NCBI GenBank assembly: GCA_018902385.1
Contig: JABSSW010000035.1
Location: 1 to 64,000, forward strand
Direction: 5' to 3'
Origin: Physcia stellaris
Taxonomy: Eukaryota; Ascomycota; Lecanoromycetes; Caliciales; Physciaceae
DNA: 64,000 bases
The notes beneath the pieces are model-generated. The model made no database searches. It worked only from the letters and a program-made list of their open reading frames with translations, and had not been told where the DNA came from. Each line of letters starts with the position of its first letter. Within the stretch, counting starts at the first letter, position 1. Below are positions 46,666-57,373 of the stretch, piece after piece. Position numbers and translations under genes: made by a program.

Positions 46666-48375
46666 TTACTTGCCTAAACGCCATACATTAAATGAGCCGC
46701 TCGCTTGATCCCTATAGCCCGTTCCAAACATCACGTAGTCCTTAATGACGGCAATCCCGCCCTGAAAAGTCGCATCCAGGGCTGTCTCCATCAAGATACG
46801 TCCAGTATACTTGTCAAGTGAAAGAAAGCTCCCATTGCCTCCCTGACTCGATGAGCCTGAATAAGGGCCACTCACCCCCACCAGCACCAGATCATTAACA
46901 ACCGTTGGCTGCACTAAGGATGTACTATTAGGCGGCACTGGCGTTTCCCACAATATCTTCCCATCCGCCAAGGCCGCCGCGCCAAAAGCACCATTGGAAA
47001 GCGCCGTGCCATCTCCAAGCTTCCACGGCTTCCGTTCAGAATTAACTGCGGTGTAGTAAATAGAACTGGCATCCACAGCAAAACCCCATATAAGCCCGCC
47101 ATATAAGCCGTCTGGGCTAGTAGCCAAGGCCCAGTATAGCGTGCCATCACTTGCCGCAAGGGCGTACAGGTTGCCGTTTTTCTGGCCTATGATAAGGGTA
47201 TCTGCGCCGGAAGGAGTATTCCCGGAGCCAGGTACGAACGTTGGAGCAATACCAAAATCCGCATCTGGGCCTGGGTTTGCTGGACAGGCACCGGGGTTGA
47301 CTCCGCCGCCTGGAAAGCCTCCGGAGCATGCTACAGTGTAAGCATCAGTAGGACTCAGTTGGTGAGACCAATTTACATCTCCGGTCATAGTGTCGAAAGC
47401 GAGTATCGCCTCCTGATAAACCTCTTTGGGGGCGCAGGGGTCCGTTGCATTACTGAGGTTGGATGATGAGCTATTCGCCGTGCTGTCGACGCAGGCATCG
47501 TATGATGGTGGGACAGAATACAAGTTACCTGTAGCGATGAATACTTGGTCGCGCTTGGGGTCAATGGATGGTTGACTCCCCCAAATAGCAGCGCCGGAGA
47601 AATTGGACCCGACCGGAACCATAGGTTCGCTCCAAAGGAGTTGAAATCGATTGTGCGTAAAGGTCAATGCGTTCATAGTCCCGATAAAGGAACAGCACAC
47701 GTATCCAGGGATAATGTCCGCCCCAATTTCCTCTGCGCTGGCAGTACCAACAAATATCCTGCCTCGCCAGACTGTTGCTGATTGGGTAATCAGAGCCTGA
47801 GGATGATGACTGATCTGAATGGCGTCGACTAGCCTTCCAGACCGCTTGTGGATTGCTAGTAGTAGGGCTTTAGCCTGGGTACCTATGATAAGAACATCCT
47901 TGTACAGCACCGGTGTTGTGCGCGAAATCGAGTTTAGAAACGAGTAAGACGTGGCATTGTATTGATTGATCGAAGTGGTTACATTCTTCTGCCAGAGCAC
48001 TTTGCATTTGGCGTAGTCCAGGGCCACGAACAGGCCGTCCCAGGTCGGATAATAGGCGATTCCTTCGACCACAAGCGGTGGGGCACTCTCGCCTCCGGTA
48101 TATTTCTTTCTGCAGACAGAGTGAAGAGAGCCTACATTGGAGGCGTTGACAGCGGCGTCTGAGGACGCCCAACGGTTATTATATATGCCGTTGCCCCAGC
48201 CCACCCAGCTACCCAGGCTGCTTGATGAGAATAGTCCTCGTCCATCGAAATCCACGCCTTGATATGATTCAATATCAAGTTTGGGCGCTGAGCTGTGGGC
48301 AACGGTAATGAGGCTACCCCAAGTGGTCAGGGCTGCGATGAGGCGAATCACAGACATGGTTACACGTTCCTCCAC
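46666..48375 (-). CDS. Secreted PQQ-type beta-propeller protein
   Basis: Single exon of 569 residues, or 563 if the Met at 48,357 is used; the latter begins directly with a signal peptide (MSVIRLIAALTTWGSLITVAHS) and is preferred. The mature part has repeated blades of the quinoprotein type: SAPPLVVEGIAYYPTWDGLFVAL, TPVLYKDVLIIGTQAKALLLAI, AILAFDTMTGDVNWSH, DTLIIGQKNGNLYALAASDGTLYW and a final GGIAVIKDYVMFGTG. The closest named relatives are polyvinyl-alcohol-dehydrogenase-like and other PQQ-binding-like proteins. Many potential N-glycosylation sites (NSSSSNLSNAT) and several Cys suit an extracellular enzyme. Whether it binds PQQ or is an oxidoreductase cannot be told. No intron, unlike its neighbours. 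Confidence 0.85.
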   Translation of the reverse strand: MEERVTMSVIRLIAALTTWGSLITVAHSSAPKLDIESYQGVDFDGRGLFSSSSLGSWVGWGNGIYNNRWASSDAAVNASNVGSLHSVCRKKYTGGESAPPLVVEGIAYYPTWDGLFVALDYAKCKVLWQKNVTTSINQYNATSYSFLNSISRTTPVLYKDVLIIGTQAKALLLAIHKRSGRLVDAIQISHHPQALITQSATVWRGRIFVGTASAEEIGADIIPGYVCCSFIGTMNALTFTHNRFQLLWSEPMVPVGSNFSGAAIWGSQPSIDPKRDQVFIATGNLYSVPPSYDACVDSTANSSSSNLSNATDPCAPKEVYQEAILAFDTMTGDVNWSHQLSPTDAYTVACSGGFPGGGVNPGACPANPGPDADFGIAPTFVPGSGNTPSGADTLIIGQKNGNLYALAASDGTLYWALATSPDGLYGGLIWGFAVDASSIYYTAVNSERKPWKLGDGTALSNGAFGAAALADGKILWETPVPPNSTSLVQPTVVNDLVLVGVSGPYSGSSSQGGNGSFLSLDKYTGRILMETALDATFQGGIAVIKDYVMFGTGYRDQASGSFNVWRLGK

Positions 48376-49112
48376 CTACTTGCTCCTTGCTGATGCGTTG
48401 AACCACGGACCGTTGTCGATCCATACCGTGGTCTATTTAAGTTGCTCCCAACGCAAACATCTTGCCATTATCTTCGGGCCCACCATTCGCTGATGGTGGG
48501 TATTGTCAGCACTGGTTGGGTGCAATGATCAGGGCCATGGATGCAAGCTCTTAGATAATGTGCTGACAAAGCAGAGTATGGCTGGAATTGCCGATTCCTC
48601 GCAACGCTATCTACCTTGAGCTTCACTGCAATGGATGAAAGCTGTTGGAACACCTCGCAGGTGCTATCGCTTACTCTTGCCCTCATCTAGAGTGATAATG
48701 GCGTTTTACGTGTGGGCCATCATGCATGCGAACTAGTGTGCGGAGTTGGACCGCTAATGATGAATGAGCATGCCGTCAAGATAGAGATTGAAGGTTCTGT
48801 GGTCGTCAGGAAGAACCGCAATGCATGATGTGTGGCATTGTGTGCATTATCTAGGGCCTGTGACGAAAACATTCCGCATGTCACGCTTAGCCGCTTACTC
48901 ATAAGGCATCGTGCTAAAACCTTCAGAGACTGCAAATTGGTCTGCAATAGTAGTAGATTCTGCAGGCAGTCAAACAGCACTTTACAAGAGTCACTCGTTC
49001 AGCTGACATCAAATTCGTCATTTGAAGCGAACATGGTGTTGCGCCTCTCCCTCTGTAGCACCAATCGACAGGAACTCTGCGGGCGTGATGCAGGACATCA
49101 CTTCCGAGCTTA
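48376..49112. other. Intergenic region, divergent from propeller gene
   Basis: Presumed promoter of the propeller gene (left) plus unassigned sequence. Nothing else recognisable was seen. Confidence 0.45.
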
Positions 49113-49700
49113 ATGACAAAAGCAAGAAGTGTATCTCGAAAGCCAAGTAAGAACGCCTCAACTCAAGACCTAAGCCTGGACTACTTCTTGCCTGCTGAAT
49201 GTCGAGGCGAGACTCTAGTCACCATTGGATTATCCTGACAAGCGCAAATTCGACCTTGGGGTCTCGATCTTGTTATAAAAGCCTTCGACGACTGGGACAA
49301 GGTCTTCTTCGACAGACGATTGAGAGGCCATGTTGAACTTTACTGGAGAGATGAGAAACAAATCCCGAGCTGGGTTCAGCACTGCACGTATGGCCATGAA
49401 TTTGAACAAGACAATTCCTGGCGCGGAGAGTCGTCAAGATTGAGCTCAATCCTAATCGACTGCTCTTAGCACCGTTGATGAAGATTAAAGTATGACAATG
49501 GATGAGCCGGAGGTGTCCCCTTTGCGGGCAATGTGTGGTTTTTTGCTCCACGAATGTTGTCATGCCGTGCCTGGGTATTCTTGCTGGAAGTGCGACCGAC
49601 AAGCATGAATGCGCGGAAGGATATGATGGTGGGCACGGTGTCTACTGAGTACTTTCCAAAGGTGCATTCATGCAATTGATCGAAGCGCTCGAGCGAGACC
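49113..49700 (+). pseudogene. Decayed SprT-like paralogue
   Basis: The segment at about 49,231-49,469 translates as PWGLDLVIKAFDDWDKVFF...LYWRDE, clearly related to NWGPDLIIKAFHDLDTVFF...VRWRDP in the intact gene at 44.8 kb. Downstream, in another frame, LLHECCHAV (about 49,543-49,569) is an HExxH active-site helix, and in a third frame TDKHECAEGYDGGHG recalls TDKHDTPHDEW...GHG. An in-frame stop (about 49,227-49,229) precedes the conserved part, and no splicing I could draw joins all three pieces. I read it as a pseudogene of the SprT-like family with at least two lesions; an unrecognised intron set is the alternative. Confidence 0.65.
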
Positions 49701-50720
49701 GGGCGTAGCGGTCGCCTGCGACTATGGTACGGTACTCGGAGAGCACCCTAGAAACCCTTCGATGTCAAAAACCATAAAGTCATCCCCCGAGACCCCAGGG
49801 CTCCTGTGCTGAAGCGCATGGCTATTCTTCAAATGCAGAGGACGTGTGGTCATATGGTGAGGGTATTGCTCGTGCCTAGCTAGCTCATTTTGATGCAGGT
49901 CTCGTAATGCAGTCGGCTAACTTTCGCAGCAAGCTTCTCAGAAGCCTTGGGGTTGCTGATGGTTGACCATCTTGAGACACTCCTGCTTATTTTAGTGCCG
50001 GGTTCCATTCTTCGATCCATCTTGTCCATTAGATCTTCAAGATTCAATTATTGTCAGCACCGAAGCAGAAGTGGAATTGATGCTGAAGTCTACGACACGC
50101 AGCTAAATGATGATAAAGAGTGAAGCGCCGCGTTTTTTGGCAATGCAACTTTTTCGTCCTGGAAGGAGCTCTGCACCAAAGCAAATATCAGGTAAGTAGC
50201 TGTGCTGCAGTACTTGCAACTCAACAGCACCATTTTTGTAATGCATGAGCTACGATACTCAATCGCTACTATTAAAGCTAAGTTTCAAGCCAATAGAAGG
50301 TATCGAATTGCATCAAGGGATCTGCCTAATGCTTGATCGCCGTCTTCATTATTTCATTGCTGTAAGATAAGCGATTAATCACGTATCCCAACCAAGGCTC
50401 ATCTTACTTTCCCTAGGGGTCCAAATTATACATTCGGGTTGCTTGGCATCAAATCTACATATCTGAATACAGGATCAGTCCCTTCACCGATGACCACCAT
50501 CGTCAGTGTACAGCAAGAGCTCTAGCATTCTTCTACCAAGGTACGCTCTGAGCCGTCTAAGGATCCATTGCTTGAGATAGTTACGCCTTATCCCTCACAA
50601 TAGGTTCTTACAGACTACTACTCTGATATCACCAGGATCTGACCGCCGATCCCGGTGAGCTCTCCTATAGCATTGCCTCAAATCAATACACTGGACAACC
50701 ACAAGCTCATAAAAGGCAGG
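49701..50720. other. Gene-poor interval of 1 kb
   Basis: No coding sequence, RNA or repeat recognised. It should carry the promoter of the BTB gene to its right. Confidence 0.45.
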
Positions 50721-51449
50721 ATGGGTTCATGCTATCATGAAGACAAGCGGAGGAAACTCAGCGTGTATGTCATGCCCATCTATAATGAACTGTTCAAGTC
50801 GTCAAACTGCTTCTCTAACCGCTTTCAGGGATTCGTTTGAGTCCTCCACCGTTGACGTGATAGTCGGCGAGGCGGAAACAAAATTCGTAGTGTACAAGGC
50901 CGTGCTTTCCAACATCGCACCGTTCTTCAAAGCTGCTCTCGAGGGCAATTTCAAGGAGAGCTCAGAACAGAAGATTACAATGCCCGAAGAGTCTCCTGAA
51001 GTGTTCCGGCGTTTCTTACTGTGGGCACATTCTGGATCACTTCTGGGGCACCAAGAGCATGTGACAGACCTGAGCCCAGAAATACTGATACGTCTCTACA
51101 TTTTCGGAGATGCTCATGGAGTCCCGGACCTCCAAAATGCTGCTGTAGATTCGTTGGGAATGTGGTCGAACTACAAAAAGCTGAGCCCAGTGAGCATCCT
51201 GCATCTTGCTTTTCGGGATACACGAAGAGGCTGCACTCTCCAACGTTTTTGGTAGACTGGGCAGCTTCCAGGGGATCTCTCAGGGAAGATTGGTTCGTGG
51301 AGGAGAAGTTGGTACTTTATCCGACGGTATATCTTGCTGAGCTCGTGATGGTATTGTACGATGTGAAAGAAGGCACTGCGTCCCCTATCAAAGACAATGA
51401 ATGGGCTAAACCCGGATGCCGGTACCATATCCACCCAGAGGCCAATTAG
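50721..51449 (+). CDS. BTB/POZ-domain protein, probable frameshift
   Basis: Exon 1 (50,721-50,764) joins exon 2 at 50,829, giving KRRKLSVDSFESSTVDVIVGEAE and then the BTB fold: FVVYKAVLSNIAPFFKAALEGNF (the usual shape is F.VHK..L...S..F..A..G.F), TMPEESPEVFRRFLLWAHSG, and ILIRLYIFGDAHGVPDLQNAAVD. Such fungal proteins are presumed Cul3 adaptors or protein-interaction modules. The frame stops at 51,255 after TLQRFW, but the expected continuation LVDWAASRGSLREDWFVEE lies in another frame beginning at a run of five T (51,246-51,250). One extra T would restore the family pattern. So it is either a recent pseudogene or a base-calling error. Without correction the product is 157 residues and truncated. 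Confidence 0.72.
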
Positions 51450-52810
51450 GGGACTGTAGCTTTACCAGATAGGAATCTAACACATCTTCAGTATCAGCAT
51501 CAGGACCACTGAGGTGGGGTTGGCAGATACTTCAGGCCAACAATGGCAGCGGGAAGGGATCGAAAGTCCAAGACACCAGTCCGTTAGGCTGATCCCGGTC
51601 TAACATGACTCGAAGTATAAAGAGACTCCAACGGTTGTCACCACACTGGAATAATTATATAAGGATAATTCTATGGGCTCTATCGGTAGCTGAAAAGCGA
51701 TAGTATTGAGCGACTAACTCTTCGTCCACAGCTCACTAATCCAAATATCTTACTCAACCCATAATTAGCATACATGATCAGCGCCTTGAGCCGGCTCCCC
51801 CTGAAGGGCGTAGGTGCCTCCGGAACAATGCCTTCCTTAGCCACCATACCGAGCATACCTACAACAATTTGCTCAGAACTTCCCAAGCCGACCATTGCAT
51901 ATCACGCTGAACTCTAACAATGAGAAGGTTTGGTGACCCGCAATTGAATGACCGGTAATGCACAACAGAATTGCAGTCCTATTGCACGGCCAAGGCCTGA
52001 TTCGTCCTTGGGCCTGCTCCCTTTTTTTTTCCTGAAATAAAGACAAAGTTCTGGGAGGAGCACAGTTCTCATGACACCAGCTATCATCTTAAGTCTTGAC
52101 CTATCCACGGTGATTATCCCATTATCTGGTGTGGTGCGATTCTGACTGCCACTAATACTCATGGTGACAAGACGTGTATCCGTCCAGGACAGAAAGCATA
52201 TATATATGGCATGATAAAGACATTCACTTCTGATTCCGTCCCAAGTCGGGTAATCCCAGATCTGTCAGGATACATAGTAGGGCATTGCGTGTCGCTTTTG
52301 ACGGTAAGCTCCGGATTTAAACCGTTCGACGTACTTGAATTAACCTTGACTAAACCGTGGAATTGCGGTTGCATGAAGGCATCAAAACCCCAGTATGTAT
52401 GTGCTCAAAAAATTTGTACCACTTAGTACCCGGCCATGAGATCATAGAGCTTGGTATCAGTCAGACTATTCCTAGGTCGTCTCTTTGTACTGTAGGCTGA
52501 GACCTATTGAAAGCGTATACTGTGAAGATTACTGATATCATCATCATCTACAATTTACTCGATATTGTCCATCAAGTTCACTTGATTAGCATTTGAAGCA
52601 AACACCAACAATTGTGTCATTTCTGCGTGAGCTCTATGCTATGACGTGAAAGGCAATTGATTGGCTTGCAAAAACTTTCGTCTGACAACCCCACGCCAAT
52701 TGGGATTCTTCATGAAGGTGAGTATCACACAGACACAGTCTTTACGAACGCTCAACGCGTTGACCTCAGGATATTACAGAAAGAGCGCTTCAGCTAACGT
52801 CTTCAACCAT
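51450..52810. other. Gene-poor interval of 1.4 kb
   Basis: Several short frames on both strands lack domains and splice partners. No transposon or RNA gene was recognised. Confidence 0.45.
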
Positions 52811-53990
52811 CTAGACAGGACCCGCTCGTGCCTCGCCAGGCACGGTAGTGCTATGATACGGAGGTGCGATACGGAAAGTGATCATGTGCAGAATACTACC
52901 AATGAATGGTCCGAGCCACCAGATCCATTGATCGGCGAAACTTCTTCTCGCCACTGCGAAAGCGAAGCACCTGCCAGGATGCATTGAAGCTCCGGTATAC
53001 CCAGGGGCTATGCTACCACTTGCGAAAGTGACCAGGCCGACGGAACAACCCACAGCTAGTGGGGCGGCGAACATGCCGAAGAGCTTCTGCTGTCGAGGGT
53101 CAAGGGCGACGCCGAAGGCTAGGAATCTGTGCGAATGCAACTTAGCGAGGCTGACAACAGTGTGTGGGCGTCTTAGAACTCTTACAGTAGAGCAAAGACG
53201 GAAAAGATCTCGATGCAGAGAGCCTGGCCAACAGTCACACTGTAACCATGACTGTGATGGTCACGGTAGCATCCACCTCCGTGAACCCTGAAACGAACGT
53301 GATGGTCAGCAGCCAGATGGGTATGCGTTGACGCTCGGGCTTGACTTACGCTGTACTTCGGGCTTTACCGAACGATGCACGCAATACAGCTCCAGCGATT
53401 GCAGAGCCAGCTAGCTGACCGATCAAATAGAGGATACCTGGTGAAACAATCAGTGCTGCACACCATTGGCAGGCAGATACCACAGTACCTCGCGAGAATC
53501 CTGTCAGGCCGCTGATGAGGGTCGCAAAGGTTATGGTCGGGTTGACATGTCCACCCGAGCCAGGGCCAGCCGCCATGATGAAGAGGGTAAGCAGGAAGAT
53601 GTTTGTCAAACCGGCATAAGCGGCTCCTTGGGATGTACCGAAATTGCCGATGGTGGTATCAATGAGGCCCGACAAGTAGCAGAGAAGACCGGTAGCGACC
53701 ATTTCGACGAACTATGGACGTTATTATCCAACAGCGTGATTAGATGCTGATGCACTTACAGCACTCTTCCAGATACCGACATCAGTCCAGCCGGCTTGAA
53801 AGTAGGTGACCCAGTCTGGTACTCTACTCTGGCGAATCGTAGGGGCTGCCGAGTCTGGGATTGGTGGGAGACTGTTCAGAACGAATGAGCCTCTGAAGGC
53901 GGCTACCGGCCCAGGCTGGAGGCTTGTTTGTGTACGTTGGGGTTTGCCATGTTCAGAAGGGTAGTAGTCATCTTCTGTGTTAGGTGCCAT
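52811..53990 (-). CDS. Aquaporin-like (MIP family) channel with altered NPA boxes
   Basis: Four exons (53,990-53,760; 53,711-53,350; 53,287-53,186; 53,126-52,811) give 336 residues with all junctions in frame. The order is MIP-like: a cytosolic N-tail; first helices; GSGGHVNPTITF (first box, residues 134-136, NPT); CQWCAALIV and LIGQLAGSAIAGAVL; a TVGQALCIEIFSVFALLFLAFGVALDPRQ segment; then GASMHPGRCFAFAV (second box, residues 281-283, HPG). Both canonical NPA motifs are therefore changed, though the Arg after the second box is kept. The second change removes the pore-lining Asn. It may be an unorthodox aquaporin with altered selectivity or a non-conducting member. Divergent from the HAD gene. 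Confidence 0.85.
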
Positions 53991-54815
53991 TCTTCAAAGA
54001 TGGCAAAAGGGTTTGAGTTGATGCAGAGGGATAAGGCTACGATAATAATAAAGAGAAAGGCAATGAGCTACCTCGGTGAGAGTGTACTGATAAAACGGAG
54101 CAGAGTCTTGAAAAATGGATTGATTGAAGGGATCAAAGATACATGACTTCCAGCTTTTTAAGTAACTGGTGCAACTTCCCCTTCCACCTTGGACGCCAGC
54201 TAAGATTTCTCCCTTTGTTCGCAAAGCAAGTACGACCACTACAGACATTTTGAGAAGGCAGGTGGAGCACTTTATGTAAAATTAGTCAGCAGGTAGGTTG
54301 TTGCTGGGAAGGAAGAGCATCAGACCTACCTTTAAAGGATTATAGTAAGGTTATCCGATGGCATTGTCCCTGCATTCCATTTCACAGTGTGCGTTTACTG
54401 CCTGCCAGATTGTGTACTCGTAAAGTATCCGAGCAGGGAGATCTCGGAGAGTTGAACCGCTCGAGTCGCTAATTCCTGCACGTGCCATCTCGATTATCGT
54501 TTTTGGTGGGGCCTCTCGGGCCCAACAGCACATTCAAGCTCTTTTCGTCAATTTTCAATTTATTGAAAGCTTCACAATCACACCGCTCATACCTGCTCTT
54601 CCTCAACCTTCCCATTACTTAACAACCTTTGTTCCTCTTCATTCCCGCTCCTACCACATCGAACCACTCTCTGCATCTCTTCGCATAACAGCTGAAGCTC
54701 GATAACCTCTGGAAAAGTCAGTGTGCCCTTCTCAGCCATTCACTGACAGCCATTGACTGAAGGCAGATAACAAACAAGATATTGAAAGAAAGCCTGTCCG
54801 ATAATCTTGCCCATC
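53991..54815. promoter_or_regulatory. Divergent interval, aquaporin-like / HAD gene
   Basis: 825 bp between divergent start codons. The stretch just before 54,780 is pyrimidine-rich (CTTCCTCAACC, CCACTCTCTGC) as in many fungal leaders. A small minus-strand frame (54,533-54,351) shows no family resemblance. Confidence 0.5.
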
Positions 54816-55607
54816 ATGCCCAAGGTAAAGCCGTGAGAATCTATCATGTTCGTGCTGTCGCTTACCATTCTTGCCCTTTAGATTACTCAACTTCTCTTCG
54901 ATTGCGACAACACTCTTGTCCTTTCCGAAGAGCTTGCTTTCGTCGCTTGTGCCGCCCTCTCCAATGAGTTGCTCGAGTCCAAAGGCATCTCGGAGCGATA
55001 TACTGGGCCGCAGTTGATGGCCGAATTTGTTGGTCAAAACTTCCGTGGTGTTGTCGGTGGGGTGCAAAAGAAGTTCGGCTTCTCCCTTGAGCCCAAAGAG
55101 GTCGATGATCTTGTCGGTCAAGAGCTAGGAAGAGTCATTGCCACCCTGAAAGAGAAAGCCGAGCCCTGCGAAGGCGTCATGCCCGTTTTGGACAAACTCT
55201 ACAAGGAGAAGAAGTACGGCCTCGCCGTCGTGTCATCGAGTGCTCTGAGTCGAGTGCAGGCATCAGTCGAAAAGGTTGGACAAGCCAAGTACTTCCCACC
55301 GGATCATATTTTCAGCGCTGCGACTTCTTTGCCAGTCCCGACTACCAAGCCAGATCCAGCAATCTACCTTCATGCTTGTAAGGTCATTGGGAAGGACCCC
55401 AGCGAGTGTGTTGCCGTCGAGGATAGCAAGAGCGGAGCCCTTAGCGGTATCCGTGCGGGCATCCCAGTGATGGGATACGTTGGTAGTTACGAGGGTGAAA
55501 TGAAGCAGAAGGAGATGGACGCCCTCATGAAGGATCTTGGAGTCAAGGTTGTGATGAAGGATTGGGCGGACTTCGAGAAGTGTCTCGCGGAAATTGAAGC
55601 CATGTAG
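54816..55607 (+). CDS. HAD-superfamily phosphatase
   Basis: Predicted haloacid-dehalogenase-fold phosphohydrolase of the beta-phosphoglucomutase-like group. A 9-bp first exon coding MPK (54,816-54,824) is joined to 54,882-55,607, giving 244 residues. Motif I is FDCDNTLV (DxDxT nucleophile), motif II VVSSSA, motif III TKPDPAIY and motif IV AVEDSKSG. An alpha-helical cap (residues about 20-90) lies between motif I and II. The tiny first exon is needed because no in-frame Met precedes motif I in the main exon. Substrate unknown; sugar phosphates are usual for this group. Confidence 0.88.
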
Positions 55608-56050
55608 AATGTGAACAGACAGCCAGAGCTGCCGATGGCATTTTCATAGAGACGAGAAGATTTTGCTTCGGAGACTTTGCAAAATGAAAGACATAGACCA
55701 TAGACCTAGAGGATAAAGGATTTGGGGGAAACAATTGATTTAACGACTTAAAGCGTCTTGATGAGGAAGCTGTGATGCAAGTAATCCGGAGTAAGAACAG
55801 ACAGTTCTTGACGTGAGGGGAACCGGTCATGGCGAGCGAGAAGCAGGAGACGCAAGAAAAGACGAAATGCCGACTAGGGCTCCGGAAATTTGATCACTCG
55901 ATAATGCTTAGAATGGTTTAGCTCTGGAGTCTGACTAAGGCCCGGTATTTGCCGTCAGCCCTACTGCCCTACTGCCCTATCAGAAGCGAGATTCTTCAGC
56001 CGCATGTTGGCTCTGCAAGTCAGACTGCCGGCTAAAAGATCCTTCAGGAC
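55608..56050. other. Short intergenic region
   Basis: Between two co-directional genes. A short direct repeat CTACTGCC occurs at about 55,961-55,977; otherwise nothing was seen. Confidence 0.5.
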
Positions 56051-57373
56051 ATGAAACTTCCACACATATCGCGCCGCATTGCAGCAACAGCTCAGCTGGT
56101 CATATATCACGTGCGTGACCAAGCTCCCGGTGTTGCTCATGATGCCATCCATACACCAAAGGGCTGGACACTCCTAAGTTTCGTGATCATTTACCTACTA
56201 ACCGTTGCATATCTGAGCCGTGCCAGTTACCGCGACCCTACTTCAGCCTTCTTTGATCCTCAGCATGGATATGATCGACGATATTCGCTGCACCGCCAGC
56301 ACGAAGCAGAAGCGTTCATCGAGCAAGCTAATTCCTCAGCCAAACGACCTGCTACCCTGATAGAGCCTGAGATGTGCATTGGTATAGCGACAATTGGCAG
56401 ACCTGGGGAGCAATATGTTCGAACCACAATAGGTTCATTAGTGGAGGGTCTCACGAAGAGGGAGCGGGATGAGATACACCTCATCACGTTCATCGCCCAA
56501 ACCGACCCGCATGAGCATCCCATATACGGAGAGACATGGCTAGAGGCATTGTCTGATCAGGTGTTATCTTATGACGTCCCAAGAGAAGAGCGGGAGCATC
56601 TGAAGAGTCTTGAACGAAACAAGAACTACCGGGAGAAAGGCATCTACGATTACAGCTATGTTCTGGACAAGTGTGCTGCTACTGGAGCGACCTGGATCGC
56701 GATCATCGAGGATGATACCATCGCTGTAGCAGGCTGGTACCAGCGAGCAATTGCCGCGCTCAAGAAGATAGATTCGGAGCTGTCGAAAGGCAAGGAATGG
56801 CTTTACCTACGGCTGTTCTTCACCGAGGAATTTCTTGGGCGAAATAGCGAAGACTGGTTATACTATCTCGCCAATTGCTGCGGGATCATTTTATTGTCAG
56901 CTCTCGTACTTGGTACTGCGAGGTCATTCGGATACCAGAAAGTCATTACGGACCTCGTGCTCGGCACCGTGTGCTTTGCTTGCGTTCCAGCTTGCATTCT
57001 CCTTTACTTCCTCGCCGGCAAACTTTCAGTACATCCATTGACTCCTGGTATCTACGAGATGCCCAAATTTGGGTGCTGTGGCCAAGGATTCGTCTTCGCA
57101 CGTCGGACTGCTCCCTTAGTAGTCCATCATCTTCGGGAGAAGAAGGTTGGGTTCGTGGATATGCTGGTTGAAGAATGGGCAAATGAAGCGGATCTTGCAC
57201 GGTGGGTTATAATGCCTAGCTTACTACAGCATATTGGATCAACGAGCTCAAAGGGCGACGACTTTGGGGGTAACGCCAAGCACGATCGGTCAGTGGCTGA
57301 AAAGATATGGAACTTTGGCTTTGAGCTTTACGATGCTAAAGGTCATTGGAAACCTTCTACGCCAATGGGTTGA
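56051..57373 (+). CDS. PGAP4-like membrane glycosyltransferase
   Basis: Single exon, 440 residues. One N-terminal membrane segment (WTLLSFVIIYLLTVAYL) is followed by a GT-A-like domain with IGIATIGRPGEQYVRTTIGSL and an acidic EDDTIAV motif in place of DxD. Two adjacent membrane helices (about residues 275-325) are inserted inside the catalytic domain, followed by KFGCCGQGFVFARR. A tandem membrane insertion in a GT-A fold is the distinctive design of PGAP4/TMEM246, the Golgi GPI-GalNAc transferase. The fungal family is related in sequence layout, but its acceptor is not established. The assignment rests on motif order rather than a search. Confidence 0.75.
   Translation: MKLPHISRRIAATAQLVIYHVRDQAPGVAHDAIHTPKGWTLLSFVIIYLLTVAYLSRASYRDPTSAFFDPQHGYDRRYSLHRQHEAEAFIEQANSSAKRPATLIEPEMCIGIATIGRPGEQYVRTTIGSLVEGLTKRERDEIHLITFIAQTDPHEHPIYGETWLEALSDQVLSYDVPREEREHLKSLERNKNYREKGIYDYSYVLDKCAATGATWIAIIEDDTIAVAGWYQRAIAALKKIDSELSKGKEWLYLRLFFTEEFLGRNSEDWLYYLANCCGIILLSALVLGTARSFGYQKVITDLVLGTVCFACVPACILLYFLAGKLSVHPLTPGIYEMPKFGCCGQGFVFARRTAPLVVHHLREKKVGFVDMLVEEWANEADLARWVIMPSLLQHIGSTSSKGDDFGGNAKHDRSVAEKIWNFGFELYDAKGHWKPSTPMG

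Noticed and set aside
54400-54500. Possible tRNA gene (GGTTCAA-like box on the minus strand)
   Set aside because: No A box at the right distance and no cloverleaf pairing could be drawn.
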